From assembly GCA_944474755.1 (NCBI GenBank), contig OX104119.1, positions 85,130,896 to 85,194,895 of the forward strand: a stretch of 64,000 nt of DNA. The letters run 5' to 3'. Made by a program: the position numbers and the translations under genes. Below the pieces are notes generated by a model, which made no database searches, was not told where the DNA came from, and saw only the letters and a list, made by a program, of their open reading frames with translations. Source of the stretch: Limnoperna fortunei. Taxonomy: Eukaryota; Mollusca; Bivalvia; Mytilida; Modiolidae. Below, piece by piece: positions 45,097-57,611 of the stretch. The number at the start of each line of letters is the position of its first letter. Position 1 is the stretch's first letter.

Positions 45097-47480
45097 CACG
45101 CACAAAACAAACAACGAACACAAATAAAAAAAACAATAAAAACTTATATTGTCTGAATTCGGCTGACAGTTGAATCGTTTACACGAATCATGGTTACATA
45201 TCATATGAATGTTGTTCTATTGTAATGATGACATTTTGTGAACTTCTTAAATTTCAATAACTTATTATTAATTGCTATAAAAATCCAGAATTTGTTCTAA
45301 AATACATTTTTTAAAGTGTTGGGACCAATTGTCCAAAATTGGAACCAATTGGCAAAGACTTGGGACGAATCGGATGGGACCAATTTGCAAGTGGGACCAA
45401 TTAACCAGACTCCTTTTGCATAGTTGATATATTCCTTTTGTTCAGGCATACTCCTGATTAGAGTTTGGTAATAAGTCAACAGGTCTCTGACAGCTTAAAC
45501 GGAAAATACTATTGTAATAGTAAATATTCACTCACATAGTATGTGGGTTATATATAGTATATAATGTCCCTGGGGAAAGTCGCAATGCTTGCTAATTGAT
45601 GAAGCCTTTATCGTGACGTTATCATAAAGTTTCGTGATACAACGTAATGTAAGGCAAAACAGTATGACGTTAAAATGTCAAAAATTTAATACGAATGTTA
45701 ATCAGGATGAATTATCATGGAAGAAATTTTATCGCTCCCTGATGTTAATTTCAAATCATGCGAAAAATCAATTTTATCTTTATTTACCTATCAAATCTGG
45801 TCTATAAATACTTCCAATCAAGTTTCTACAGATAAATAAGACATCTCGTCAACGCATTGGTTCCTCTCTTGTTACGTCATCAAACAACATCACACAACCC
45901 CAGGGGAAAATGCAGTAGAATACTTCAGCGCCCTCTAGAGGCTTAGATATTAGAGTGAGCGAATTAAACAATTGGAATGTTAAAGATGTTATGTAATCGC
46001 ATTACCACATAGACAGGAGAGCATAATTTTACCTCTTCCACAGGAGAGGATATTTTTACCTCTTCCACAGGAGAGGATAATTTTACCTGTTAAACCACTA
46101 TGTGGTTCTATAACACACAGAAATCAGTGGCACTGACTAGTCCTCTCCATTATTGTTGTTATAAGGGAACCGAACGAACAACAAGAGCTTTGACAGAATT
46201 TAGAGAGACTCGAGCTATTTCTTACACCATATTGTGGTCTACTGCAGCAAATACTTAAAAAATAGCAGTATCATTGTGTTGTCAACAACAAATCTTCCCC
46301 GCTAACTTCATAAGCCCTGACAACAAAGCTTCCCGCCAGGTCCATTGGGATGGATTTTCTTTCTTATCTTTTTCTCACGAATTTAATCATGTTAAATCAA
46401 GTATTCTGACATAGGATGAAATTCGTAACCATCTTCTTGGCTACAACACGACTGGAGACCGCCATGTAATCCATACAATCTGAATAAAAACCAAAAAGTA
46501 AATATTTCAAAGTGTTCTTCGACATCGTGTGACAAATGGGCTTTAAAAATCCAAGGGGAAATAGATTTGCAGTTAAAAGTAAAAAGTAAGCGATCTTTGC
46601 AGTTTTAAATCGTATAATTAATTATCTAATCAAATCAGATCTATCTTTCAGGAGGTTACAAGCGGACTGATAACAGGTGTAACACGCCGTGGGTTTATCT
46701 GTATTATTACGCATCATTATCTAATTCACGCGATAACAGTGAACACAACGAGAACTCTAACATAACAGAAAATAAGGAAGCCCTTTTATAGGGCAAAATT
46801 TTCACATTTTCACAGTTGTCTTGGATATTTTTTTTTATTATATTCTGTATTGAAAAAACACACCAATAATAATAATTTTAATAATAATAGTAATAAAAGA
46901 TCAAAAGACAAATTTCAGATTGGCTTCAATTATTTTTTCGGTTCATTATATATTTGTGCAACAAATGGGAAAAACTGAAAATATGTTTTCCCGCCATATC
47001 TTGAGAGTTCGCAGCACGACGTAACTTCAGCTTTCAAGTGTACATCATAAACAAACGGAAAAAAGTGGTTTCTATGTGTTGATTTCGTTATGTAATTCCA
47101 AGTCAGTTTTGGAGTACTGTCTTCCTTTCTGATTTGACTTACAGATAACCTTTGGCCTTACTCTTCATTTCCTGCAATGAAATCACAGATGTGAAAACGA
47201 TAAAACATTTAGTAAAATCATAGAATCCAGAAACGTATTGGGAAAAAAGACGAATTTTTTGTTAATTTTTACTGTATACCTGGTCAAACATGACGAATAG
47301 TTAATTTGGTAATTTTACAATGTAAAAATGTACTTACCCTAAAAGAGAACGATACTTGACAAGTTTTCTTGGAGTGGTTGGTCATTTTAATTCAATTTAA
47401 TTTGAAATAGGACCATATACATGTGAATCTGTTGCTATTATGGGGGTTTTATCACAGCAGAGGTACTTAAAACACCGACG
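45097..47480. other. intergenic, small repeats only
   Basis: Contains a cluster of GGGACCAATT motifs (45318-45410) and three copies of TTTTACCTCTTCCACAGGAG, 26-bp period (46026-46090). Otherwise AT-rich, with no exon or RNA gene recognised. Confidence 0.4.
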
Positions 47481-48575
47481 AGGTAATATATTCGGACAAG
47501 GTAATATAAGTAGTGTGACAGGGTAACATAAGTAGTGGGGCAGGGTAACATAAGTAGTGGGGCAGGGTAATGGAAATAGTCCGACAGGGTAACATAAGTA
47601 GTCGGCCATGATGTAAATAGTCCGATAAGGTAACATAAGTAGTCCGACATGATGTTAATTGTCCGATAAGGTAACATAAGTAGTCCGACATGATGTAAAT
47701 TGTCCGACAGGGTAACATAAGTAGTCCGACATGATGTAAATAGTCCGATAAGGTAACATAGGTAGTCCGACATGATGTAAATAGTCCGATAAGGTAACAT
47801 AAGTAGTCCGACATGATGTAAATAGTCCGATAAGGTAACATAAGTAGTCCGACAGGATGTAAATAGTCCAATAAGGTAACATAAGTAGTCCGACATGATG
47901 TAAATAGTCCGATAGGGTAACATAAGTAGTCAGACATGATGTAAATATTCCGATAAGGTAACATAAGTAGTCCGACAGGATGTAAAAAGTCCAATAAGGT
48001 AAAATAAGTTGTACGACATGATGTAAATAGTCCGATAGGGTAACATAAGTAGTCCGACATGATGTAAATATTCCGATAAGGTAACATAAGTAGTCCGACA
48101 GGATGTAAAAAGTCCAATAATGTAAAATAAGTTGTACGACATGATGTAAATAGTCCGATAAGGTAACATAAGTAGTCCGACATGATGTAAATAGTCCAAT
48201 AAGGTAACATAAGTAGTCCGACAGGATGTAAATAGTCCAATAAGGTAACATAAGTAGTCCGACAGGATGTAAATAGTCCGATAAGGTAACATAAGTAGTC
48301 CGACATGATGTAAATAGTCCGATAAGGTAACATAAGTAGTCCAACATGATGTAAATAGTCCAATAAGGTAACATTAGTAGTCCGACATGATGTAAATAGT
48401 CCGATAAGGTAACATAAGTAGTCCGACATGATGTAAATAGTCCGATAAGGTAACATAAGTAGTCCGACAGGATGTAAATAGTCCGATAAGGTAACATAAG
48501 TAGTCCGACATGAGGTAAATAGTCCAATAAGGTAACATAAGTAGTCCGACATGATGTAAATAGTCCAATAAGGTA
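47481..48575 (+). repeat. 41-bp satellite, ~25 copies, dimeric unit
   Basis: The unit is GTAGTCCGACATGATGTAAA, TAGTCCGATAAGGTAACATA, A. The two halves both begin TAGTCCGA, so it looks like a dimer of a roughly 20-bp ancestor. The left edge (47481-47590) is degenerate. Long open frames on the - strand (up to 361 codons, 47467-48552) have a 41-aa period and are artefacts. Confidence 0.95.
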
Positions 48576-48619
48576 CTAATTTCAGTAATATTTTGTGTTG
48601 TTTGGGTTTATGCTACTTC

Positions 48620-49375
48620 AGTGCTGTGTTCTGTATAATCGTTCAGAACATATTTACAGTAGCTATTCTAGACAGCTTTCATTAACAGGCTAGACCTGGT
48701 CGCAACTGTATGATCGTTCAGAACAGATTTACGGTAGCTATTCTAGACAGCTTTCATTAACAGGCTAGACCTGGTCGCAACTGTACGATCGTTCAGAACA
48801 GATTTACGGCAGCTATTCTAGGCAGCTTTCATTAACAGGCTAGACCTGGTCGCAACTGTATGATCGTTCAGAACAGATTTATGGTAGCTATTCTAGACAG
48901 CTTTCATTAACAGGCTAGACCTGGTCGCAACTGTACGATCGTTCAGAACAGATTTACGGTAGCTATTCTAGACAGCTTTCATTAACAGGCTAGACCTGGT
49001 CGCAACTGTACGATCGTTCAGAAGATATTTACGGTGGCTATTCTAGACAGCTTTCATTAACAGGCTAGACCTGGTCGCAACTGTACGATCGTTCATAACA
49101 GACCTATGGTATCTTTTCCATGCAGCTTTCCTTAACAGGCCGGACCTAGTTACAACTGTATGATCTATCAGAATAGATGTATGGTAGCTTTTCCAGACTG
49201 CTTTCAAGGCTAGACCTGCTGCAACTGTATGCCGTTAGAAGCAGGTCTATGGTAGCCTTTCCCGACATCTCTCGTTTAAAGGCTAGAACAGGTCGCAACT
49301 GTATGATCATTCAAAACCGATCTATGGTTGCCTTTTCAGACAACGTTCGTTAGAGGGCTAGACCTGGTTGTAATT
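48620..49375 (+). repeat. 75-bp tandem array, 10 copies, decaying rightwards
   Basis: The unit contains GATCGTTCAGAACAGATTTA, AGCTATTCTAGACAGCTTTC, ATTAACAGGCTAGACCTGGT, CGCAACTGTA. The first six units are near-identical; the last four (from about 49090) carry many substitutions and small deletions. Confidence 0.95.
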
Positions 49376-49518
49376 GTATTTCCTCCAAAATATTTGTTAT
49401 GTCGATCCGACTAAAATAAATACGACAGAAGCGGAGGATCAATACACTTATATACGATGTTAGTTTAATTAACATTCTATTGGATGTACAGTAAATGGTT
49501 GTATTTCATATAGTGTCA

Positions 49519-49906
49519 ATATATACCATGACAATACAATACATACCATGGCAATACACAATGCATACCATGACAATACACAACATACCATGGTAATACA
49601 CAATACATACAATGGCAATACACAATACATACAATGGCAATACACAATACATACCATGGCAATATACAATATATACATGTACCATGGAAATACACAATAC
49701 AAACTATGGCAATACACAATATATACCATGGCAATATACAATTCATACCATGACAATACACAATACATACCATGGCAATACACAATACATACAATGGCAA
49801 TACACAATACATACCATGGCAATACACAATACATACCATGGCAATATACAATATATACATGTACCATGGCAATACACAAAATATACCATGGCAATACACA
49901 AAATAA
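49519..49906 (+). repeat. 22-bp minisatellite, ~17 copies
   Basis: The unit is CCATGGCAATACACAATACA plus TA. Because 22 is not divisible by 3, all frames give a 22-aa periodic peptide on both strands; none is a gene. Two units carry an ATGTACCATGG variant (49676, 49858), suggesting a higher-order step of about 182 bp. Confidence 0.95.
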
Positions 49907-50130
49907 AGCGAACGATATCTGTAATCAAATGTGTTATTCTTACGGATAACACTGTTTTTACATCGGTGCCACAATGCTGTCGTTTGCGATACAATTTTTG
50001 TACGTGTTACTGGTTCGTAAATTCTGTAGATTCAAATAACTGTCTCATTTATTCAAACGTACAAATTGTTTTCAATGGAAATTAGAACAAAAAAATGTAG
50101 GCATTTGCTTTAATTTTGTTTTACATGCAG

Positions 50131-50346
50131 TGTAGAACGTCGTTTGTATTATTTATTGTTGTGTAGAACGTCATTTGTATTATTAATTGTTGTGTGGAAC
50201 GTCATTTGTATTATTTATTGTTGTGTAGAACGTCATTTGTATTATTTATTGTTGTGTAGAACGTCATTTGTATTATTTAATGTTGTGTAGAACGTCATTT
50301 GTATTATTTATTGTTGTGTAGAACGTCATTTGTATTATTTATTGTT
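50131..50346 (+). repeat. 31-bp minisatellite, seven copies
   Basis: GTGTAGAACGTCATTTGTAT, TATTTATTGTT repeated with few changes. Confidence 0.95.
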
Positions 50347-51839
50347 TGTTTGATTGAATGACGTTGTAAACCGTTGTTTAGATATTTGTCGGCTCTATAA
50401 TGGCTTACAGTGAACTCGCAACGCAAAAACTGGAAATAATTGTGAAAAGCAACTCTGAATTAGTCGGGTAGTAAAATCCGTGATTGCATTCCATAAAGCA
50501 TGTACAGCTATGCACACAGAGATGTCTTACGACGTCAATATAATGTTTTATTGTTTTTTCTATGCATGAAAGTAACAAATAACCCACCGTTTAATGACTG
50601 TAATTACAAAGACAAAATTACGCAATTCATTCCGTTAAAACTACAACATATTTAGACTGAAATTGACATCGTCATTAAATTCCTCGGAATACTTGCCAAG
50701 CATACTTAGTTTATGATATCCATGGAGATAGTTAACCAAGATATTTTGACATCACATCAAATATTTTTTATTATTCTTTCTGATGTTATTACCGTGACAG
50801 TGTGTGAACAGTTTTTGGCGAAATGTGGAAACAGGAACAAGCACAACCAGACTAATGGTGACTGTATCCCTGCGCAACATTTCTGACTGGATCCATCTTC
50901 AGTATTTAACTGGGTTTTTTTTTACTGTGGCTTGGCAGGATCAGCTTAAGACCACTATGTTTTTCGCTTATCGCGGAGAACGTCAAACTACAAGACTGAG
51001 AGTTGGTAATCTGCTTGTCATATATCGAGTGCACCATTTTAAAAATGTATAAAGAATGAGCGCATCAGGACAGGGCACTTAATAGTTCTTTCGGTCAATC
51101 GAGTTTAAGTTTAAATTAGAATTTAATAGATTGATAATCGGTTTGAATCATTTCTTGCCCACCTTTAAAACATCGCAATTTAAGGATTTCCTTGGCCTAT
51201 CATCAACAATCAGATTGCTAGAAAATGTCAGTAAAAATCAAGGATTTAAGGAGCCTATCTACAGCCTTAACGACTGCAAGTTTTGTCATTTCAAACATTC
51301 CAATCAAATATTTTGGAGCACTTTCCTAAAGAAAAAGAGAGAGAACAAAACAGTTTCCATTCATAATCCTTTTGCAAAAGCAAAAATGACAAAATATTGC
51401 TTCGATTTGCATAAAACATAGATAATTAATAGCAGATGTAAATAACCCATTCTGTATAATGCACGTGTAAATAATTAATAGGCAAAACATTAAACAATCT
51501 GGCACGAGAATTAGGTAAACACATTGGAATCATTAAGACGCTCGCGTGCCCACGAAAATTGATACCAATAAATATTTGAACACGCGCAATTAAAGTTTTA
51601 TCGGTTATTAAATTGGTAAAATTTCTCTGGAATTGAAATTCTGTTCATAAATTGTATTTAATATAGCAACTAGAAATATTCTGCGTTTGAACATGAAAAG
51701 AATCCACATTAATTTATCATGGTTAAGAAGCAGTCCAGTACTATGTGTTTTAACTCAACTACAACAACACACAATGCATTGAAAACACTTCTTACAAAAC
51801 TGATTTTTTCTATAATTGAATATCTAACTGAACTAATAA
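50347..51839. other. intergenic, no gene seen
   Basis: AT-rich. A 96-codon open frame (51131-51421, + strand) has no recognised domain. There is a partial repeat of CGTGTAAATAATTAATAGG-type motifs near 51430-51485. Confidence 0.35.
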
Positions 51840-51844
51840 TATAG

Positions 51845-54800
51845 TTTTAACCAGCAGTTTTTGTACCATCAAGCTAATGTTAACCAGTAGTGCTTGTAAC
51901 GTCAAGATACCGTTAACTAGCAGTGTTTGTATCGTCAGGATACTGTTAACCAGCAATGTTTGTAACGTCAAGCTACTGTTAACCATCAGTTTTTGTAACG
52001 TCAAGCTACTGTTAACCAGAAGTGTTTGTAACGTCAATCTACTGTAACCAGCAGTGTTTGTAACGTCAAGCTACTGTAACCAGCAGTGTTTGTAACTTCA
52101 AGCTACTGTTAACCAACAGTATTTGTAATGTCAAGATACTGTTAACCAGCAGTGTTTGTAACGTCAGTCTACTGTTAACCAGCAGTGTTTGTAACTTCAA
52201 GCTACTGTTAACCAGCAGTGTTTGTAATGTCGATCTACTGTTATCCAGCAGTGTTTGTAACGTCAATCTACTGTTAACCAGCAGTGTTTGTAACGTAAAT
52301 CTACTGTTAACCTGCAGTGTTTGTAACGTCAAGCTACTGTTAACCAGCAGTGTTTGTAACGTCAGTATACTGTTAACCAGCAGTGTTTGTAACGTCAAGC
52401 TACTGTTAACTAGCAGTGTTTGTAAAGTCAGTCTACTGTTAACTAGCAGTGTTTGTAACGTCAAGCTACTGTTAACAAGCAGTGTTTGTAACGTCAAGCT
52501 ACTGTTAACCAGCAGTGTTTGTAACGTCAAGCTACTGTTAACTAGCAGTGTTTGTAACGTCAAGCTACTGTTAACCAGCAGTGTTTGTAACGTCAAGCTA
52601 CTGTTAACTAGCAGTGTTTGTAACGTCAATCTATTGTTAACCAGCAGTGTTTGAAAATTCAAGCTACTTTTAAACAGCAGTGTTTGTATCGTCATGCTAC
52701 TGTTAACCAGCAGTGTTTGTAACGTCAAGCTACTGTTAACCAGCAGTGTTTGCCAACAGTGTTTGTAACTTCAATCTACTGTTAACCAGCAGTGTTTGTA
52801 ACGTCAAGCTACTGTTAACCAGCAGTGTTTGTAACGTCAATCTACTGTTAACTAGCAGTGTTTGTAACGTCAAGATACTGTTAACCAGCAGTGTTTGTAA
52901 CGTCAATCTACTGTTAACCAGCAGTGTTTGTAACCTCAATCTACTGTTAACTAGCAGTATTTGTAATTTCAAGCTACTGTTAACCAGCAGTGTTTGTATC
53001 GTCAAGCTACTGTTAACAAGCAGTGTTTGTATCGTCAATTAGGCTACTGTTAGCCAGCAGTGTTTGTATCGTCAAGCCACTGTTAGCCAGCAGTGTTTGT
53101 AACGCCCAGCTACCGTTAACCAGCAGTGTTTGTAACGTCCAGCTACCGTTAACCAGCAGTGTTTGTATCGTCAGTCTACTGTTAACCATCTTTTTTTTGT
53201 AACGACAAGATACTGTTAACCAGCAGTGTTTGAATCGTCAAGCTACTGTTAACCAGCAGTGTTTGTAACGTCAAGCTACTGTTAACCAGCAGAGTTTGTA
53301 ACGTCAATCTACTGTTAACCAGTAGTGTTTGTAACGTCAAGATACTGTTAACCAGCAGTGTTTGTAACGTCAATCTACTGTTAATCAGCTGTGTTTGTAA
53401 CGTCAAGATACTGTTAACCAGCAGTGTTTGTAACGTCAAGATACTGTTAACCAGCAGTGTTTGTAACGTCAAGCTACTGTTAACCAGCAGAGTTTGTAAC
53501 GTCAATCTACTGTTAACCAGCAGTGTTTGTAACGTCAAGATACTGTTAACCAGCAGTGTTTGTAACGTCAATCTACTGTTAACCAGCTGTGTTTGTAACG
53601 TCAAGATACTGTTAACCAGCAGTGTTTGTAACGTCAAGATACTGTTAACCAGCAGTGTTTGTAACGTCAAGATACTGATAACCAGCAATGTTTGCAACGT
53701 CAATCTACTGTTAACCAGCTGTGTTTGTAACGTCAAGATACTGTTAACCAGCAGTGTTTGTATCGTCAAGCTACTGTTAACAAGCAGTGTTTGTATCGTC
53801 AATTAGGCTACTGTTAGCCAGCAGTGTTTGTAACGCCAAGCTACTGTTAACCAGCAGTGGTTGTATCGTCAAGCTACTGTTTACCAGCAGTGTTTGTATC
53901 GTCAATTAGGTTACTGTTAACCAGCAGTGTTTGTATCGTCAAGCCACGGTTAGCCAGCAGTGTTTGTAACGTCCAGCTACCGTTAACCAGCAGTGTTTGT
54001 ATCGTCAGTCTACTGTTAACCAGCAGTGTTTGTAACGTCAATCTACTGTTAACCAGCAGTGTTTGTAACCTCAATCTACTGTTAACTAGCAGTATTTGTA
54101 ACGTCAAGCTACTGTTAACCAGCAGTGTTTGTATCGTCAAGCTACTGTTAACAAGCAGTGTTTGTATCGTCAATTAGGCTACTGTTAGCCAGCAGTGTTT
54201 GTATCGTCAAGCCACTGTTAGCCAGCAGTGTTTGTAACGCCAAGCTACCGTTAACCAGCAGTGTTTGTAACGTCCAGCTACCGTTAACCAGCAGTGTTTG
54301 TATCGTCAGTCTACTGTTAACCATCAGTGTTTGTAACGTCAAGCTACTGTTAACCAGCAGTGTTTGTATCGTCAGTCTACTGTTAACCAGCAGTGTTTGT
54401 AACGACAAGTTACTGTTAACCAGCAGTGTTTGTATCGTCAAGCTACTAGTAACCAGCAGTGTTTGTAAAGTCAAGATACTGTTAACCAGCAGTGTTTGTA
54501 ATGTCAAAATACTGTTAACCAGCAGTGTTTGTAACGTCAAGATACTGTTAACCAGCAGTGTTTGTAATGTCAAGACATTGTTAACCAGCAGTATTTGTAA
54601 CGTCAATCTAATGTTAACCAGCAGTGTTTGTAACGTCAAGATAATGTTAACCAGCAGTGTTTGTAATGTCAAGATACTGTTAACCAGCAGTGTTTGTAAC
54701 GTCAAGCTACTGTTAACCAGCAGTGTTTGTAACGTCACTACTGTTAACTAGCAGTGTTTGTAACGTCAAGCTACTGGTAACCAGCAGTGTTTGCCAACAG

Positions 54801-57062
54801 TGTTTGTAACTTCAATCTACTGTTAACCAGTGGGGTTTGTAACGTCAATCTACTGTTAACAAGCAGTGTTTGTAACGTCAATCTATTGTTAACTAGCAGT
54901 GTTTGTATCGTCAAGCTACTGTTAACAAGCAGTGTTTGTATCGTCAATTAGGCTACTGTTAGCCAGCAGTGTTTGTATCGTCAAGCCACTGTTAGCCAGC
55001 AGTGTTTGTATCGTCCAGCTACCGTTAACCAGCAGTGTTTGTATCATCAGTCTACTGTTAACAATCAGTGTTTGTAACGACAAGATACTGTTAACCAGCA
55101 GTGTTTGAATCGTCAAGCTACTGTTAACCAGCAGTGTTTGTAACGTCAAGCTACTGTTAACCAGCAGAGTTTGTAACGTCAATCTACTTTTAACCAGCAG
55201 TGTTTGTAATGTCAAGATACTGTTAACTAGCAGTGTTTGTAACGTCAAGCTACTGTTAACCTGTTGTGTTTGTAACGTCCAGCTACTGTTAACCAGCAGT
55301 GTTTGCCAACGGTGTTTGTAACTTCAATCTACTGTTAACCAGTGGTGTTTGTAACGTCAATCTACTGTTAACCAGTGGTGTTTGTATCGTCAAGCAACTG
55401 TTAACCAGCAGTGTTTGTATCTTCAAGCTACTGTTAGCCAGCAGTGTTTGTATCGTCAATTAGGCTACTGTTAACCAGCAGTATTTGTAACGTCAGTCTA
55501 CTGTTAACTAGCAGTGTTTGTAACGTCAAGATACTGTTAATCAGCAGTGTTTGTAACTTCAAGCTACTGTAACCAGCAGTGTTTGTAACGTCAAGCGACT
55601 GTTAACCAGCAGTGTTTGCTAGCATTCTGTGTAATTTCAAGCTACTGTTAACCAGCAGTGTTTGTAACGTCAAGATACTGTTAACCAGCAGTGTTTGTAA
55701 CGTCAAGATACTGTTAACCAGCAGAGTTTGTAACGTCAAGCTACTGTTAACCAGCAGTGTTTGTAACGTCAATCTATTGTTAACCAGCAGTGTTTGTAAC
55801 GTCAAGCTACTGTTAACCAGGAGTGTTTGTAACATCAAGCTACTGTTAACCAGCAGTGTTTGTAACGTCATGCTACTGTTAACCAGCAGTGTTTGTAACA
55901 TCAAGCTACTGTTAACCAGCAGTGTTTGTAACGTCAAGATACTGTTAAACAGCAGTGTTTGTAACGTCAAGCTACTGTTAACCAGCAGTGTTTGTAACGT
56001 CAAGCTACTGTTTACCAGCAGTGTTTGCCAACAGTGTTTGTAACTTCAATCTACTGTTAACCAGTGGGGTTTGTAACGTCAATCTACTGTTAACAAGCAG
56101 TGTTTGTAACGTCAATCTATTGTTAACTAGCAGTGTTTGTATCGTCAAGCTACTGTTAACAAGCAGTGTTTGTATCGTCAATTAGGCTACTGTTAGCCAG
56201 CAGTGTTTGTATCGTCAAGCCACTGTTAGCCAGCAGTGTTTGTAACGCCCAGCTACCGTTAACCAGCAGTGTTTGTAACGTCCAGCTACTGTTAACCAGC
56301 AGTGTTTGTATCGTCAGTCTACTGTTAACCATCAGTGTTTGTAACGACAAGATACTGTTAACCAGCAGTGTTTGAATCGTCAAGCTACTGTTAACCAGCA
56401 GTGTTTGTAACGTCAAGCTACTGTAACTAGCAGTGTTTGTAACGTCAATCTACTGTAACCAGCAGTGTTTGTAACGTCAAGCTACTGTAACCAGCAGTGT
56501 TTGTAACGTCAAGCTAATGTTAACCAACAGTATTTGTAACGTCAAGCTAATGTTAACCAACAGTATTTGTAATGTCAAGATACTGTTAACCAGCAGTGTT
56601 TGTAACGTCAATCTACTGTTAACCAGCAGAGTTTGTAACGTCAATCTACTGTTAACCAGCAGTGTTTGTAATGTCAAGATACTGTTAACTAGCAGTGTTT
56701 GTAACGTCAAGCTACTGTTAACCAGCAGTGTTTGCCAACGGTGTTTGTAACTTCAATTTACTGTTAACCAGTGGGGTTTGTATCGTCAAGCTACTGTTAA
56801 CCAGCAGTGTTTGTATCGTCAAGCTACTGTAACCAGCAGTGTTGGTAACGTCGATCTACTGTTAACCAGCAGTGTTTGTAACATCAATCTACTGTTAACC
56901 AGGAGTGTTTGTAACATCAAGCTACTGTTAACCAGCAGTGTTTGTAACGTCATGCTACTGTTAACCAGCAGTGTTTGTAACATCAAGCTACTGTTAACCA
57001 GCAGTGTTTGTAACGTCGATCTACTGTTAACCAGCAGTGTTTGTAAGGTCAAGCCACCGTTA
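51845..57062 (+). repeat. 33-bp satellite, ~155 copies, 5.2 kb, with higher-order structure
   Basis: The unit is GTCAAGCTACTGTTAACCAG, CAGTGTTTGTAAC; most carry GTTAAC. A 37-bp marker unit with a 4-bp insertion (TCAATTAGGCTACTG) occurs at 53036, 53800, 53903 (variant), 54171, 54945, 55457 and 56179, usually followed by the same GTTAGCC-GTTAGCC-TACCGTTAACC variant series. A second marker, TTTGCCAACAGTGTTTGTAA, recurs at about 52750, 54791 and 56029, with GGTGTTTG forms at 55306 and 56740. Because 33 is a multiple of 3, long open frames appear on both strands with an 11-aa period (LTLQTLLVNSS); they are not genes. Confidence 0.97.
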
Positions 57063-57611
57063 TTATGATGTTTTATGAAATAACAAACTGTCAACCATCA
57101 GTGATTTATGTTCGTTAACCAAATGATTTTCTTATAAAATTTGAAATCGTTAAGGTGATGAAAATGTTGTTGCAACTTACTTTTTACTGTTAACAATGAT
57201 TTATTTAAAAAATATACATGCTATCGTTAACTCGATCCTTTTTCGGACTGAATGGTTATCGTATTTGTTAGAAGTTTTACGCCATTTTAGCAACATCATT
57301 TCGTTTAAGGTTGATTTGCCAAGGAAGCCGAAGTAAGAACTCCCGACTTCCGGAATCAGCAGTCCTTGTCAATATAGGTTTGAGTTAAGCACACTTTGCC
57401 TTAAATTGGTTTCAAATTTGCAAACTCATCGTTGACATGCCACCTAGACCACTCAGACACCGATGTACCCGGCTTCCTATATGGATTTAGTTCCACATAC
57501 CATGTACGGATTTTAGTTCCGGGCCCTTTGTATAGATTAACTGGATCGAATTGTGTAACTGGTTTCCATAATATTTCATGCAGAACTTCAATACTCAAAA
57601 CAAAAGAAAGG
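57063..57611. other. spacer between two satellites
   Basis: Unique sequence. A moderately GC-rich part (57430-57560) has two CCACATACC/GTACGGATTTTAGTTCC-type phrases but no recognised gene. Confidence 0.35.

Noticed and set aside
47467..48552. 361-codon open frame on the - strand, and overlapping 290-, 161- and 120-codon frames
   Set aside because: All are translations of the 41-bp satellite with a 41-aa period in several frames at once; no start context, domain or codon bias.
49469..50085. 133-157-codon open frames on both strands over 49.5-50.1 kb
   Set aside because: Produced by the 22-bp minisatellite; periodic in all frames.
51845..57062. Many 75-220-codon leucine-rich open frames (LTLQTLLVNSS) resembling a leucine-rich repeat protein
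   Set aside because: The 33-bp period preserves frame on both strands, open frames occur on + and - over the same DNA, and stops fall wherever unit length changes. The 11-aa repeat lacks the LxxLxLxxN pattern of true LRRs.
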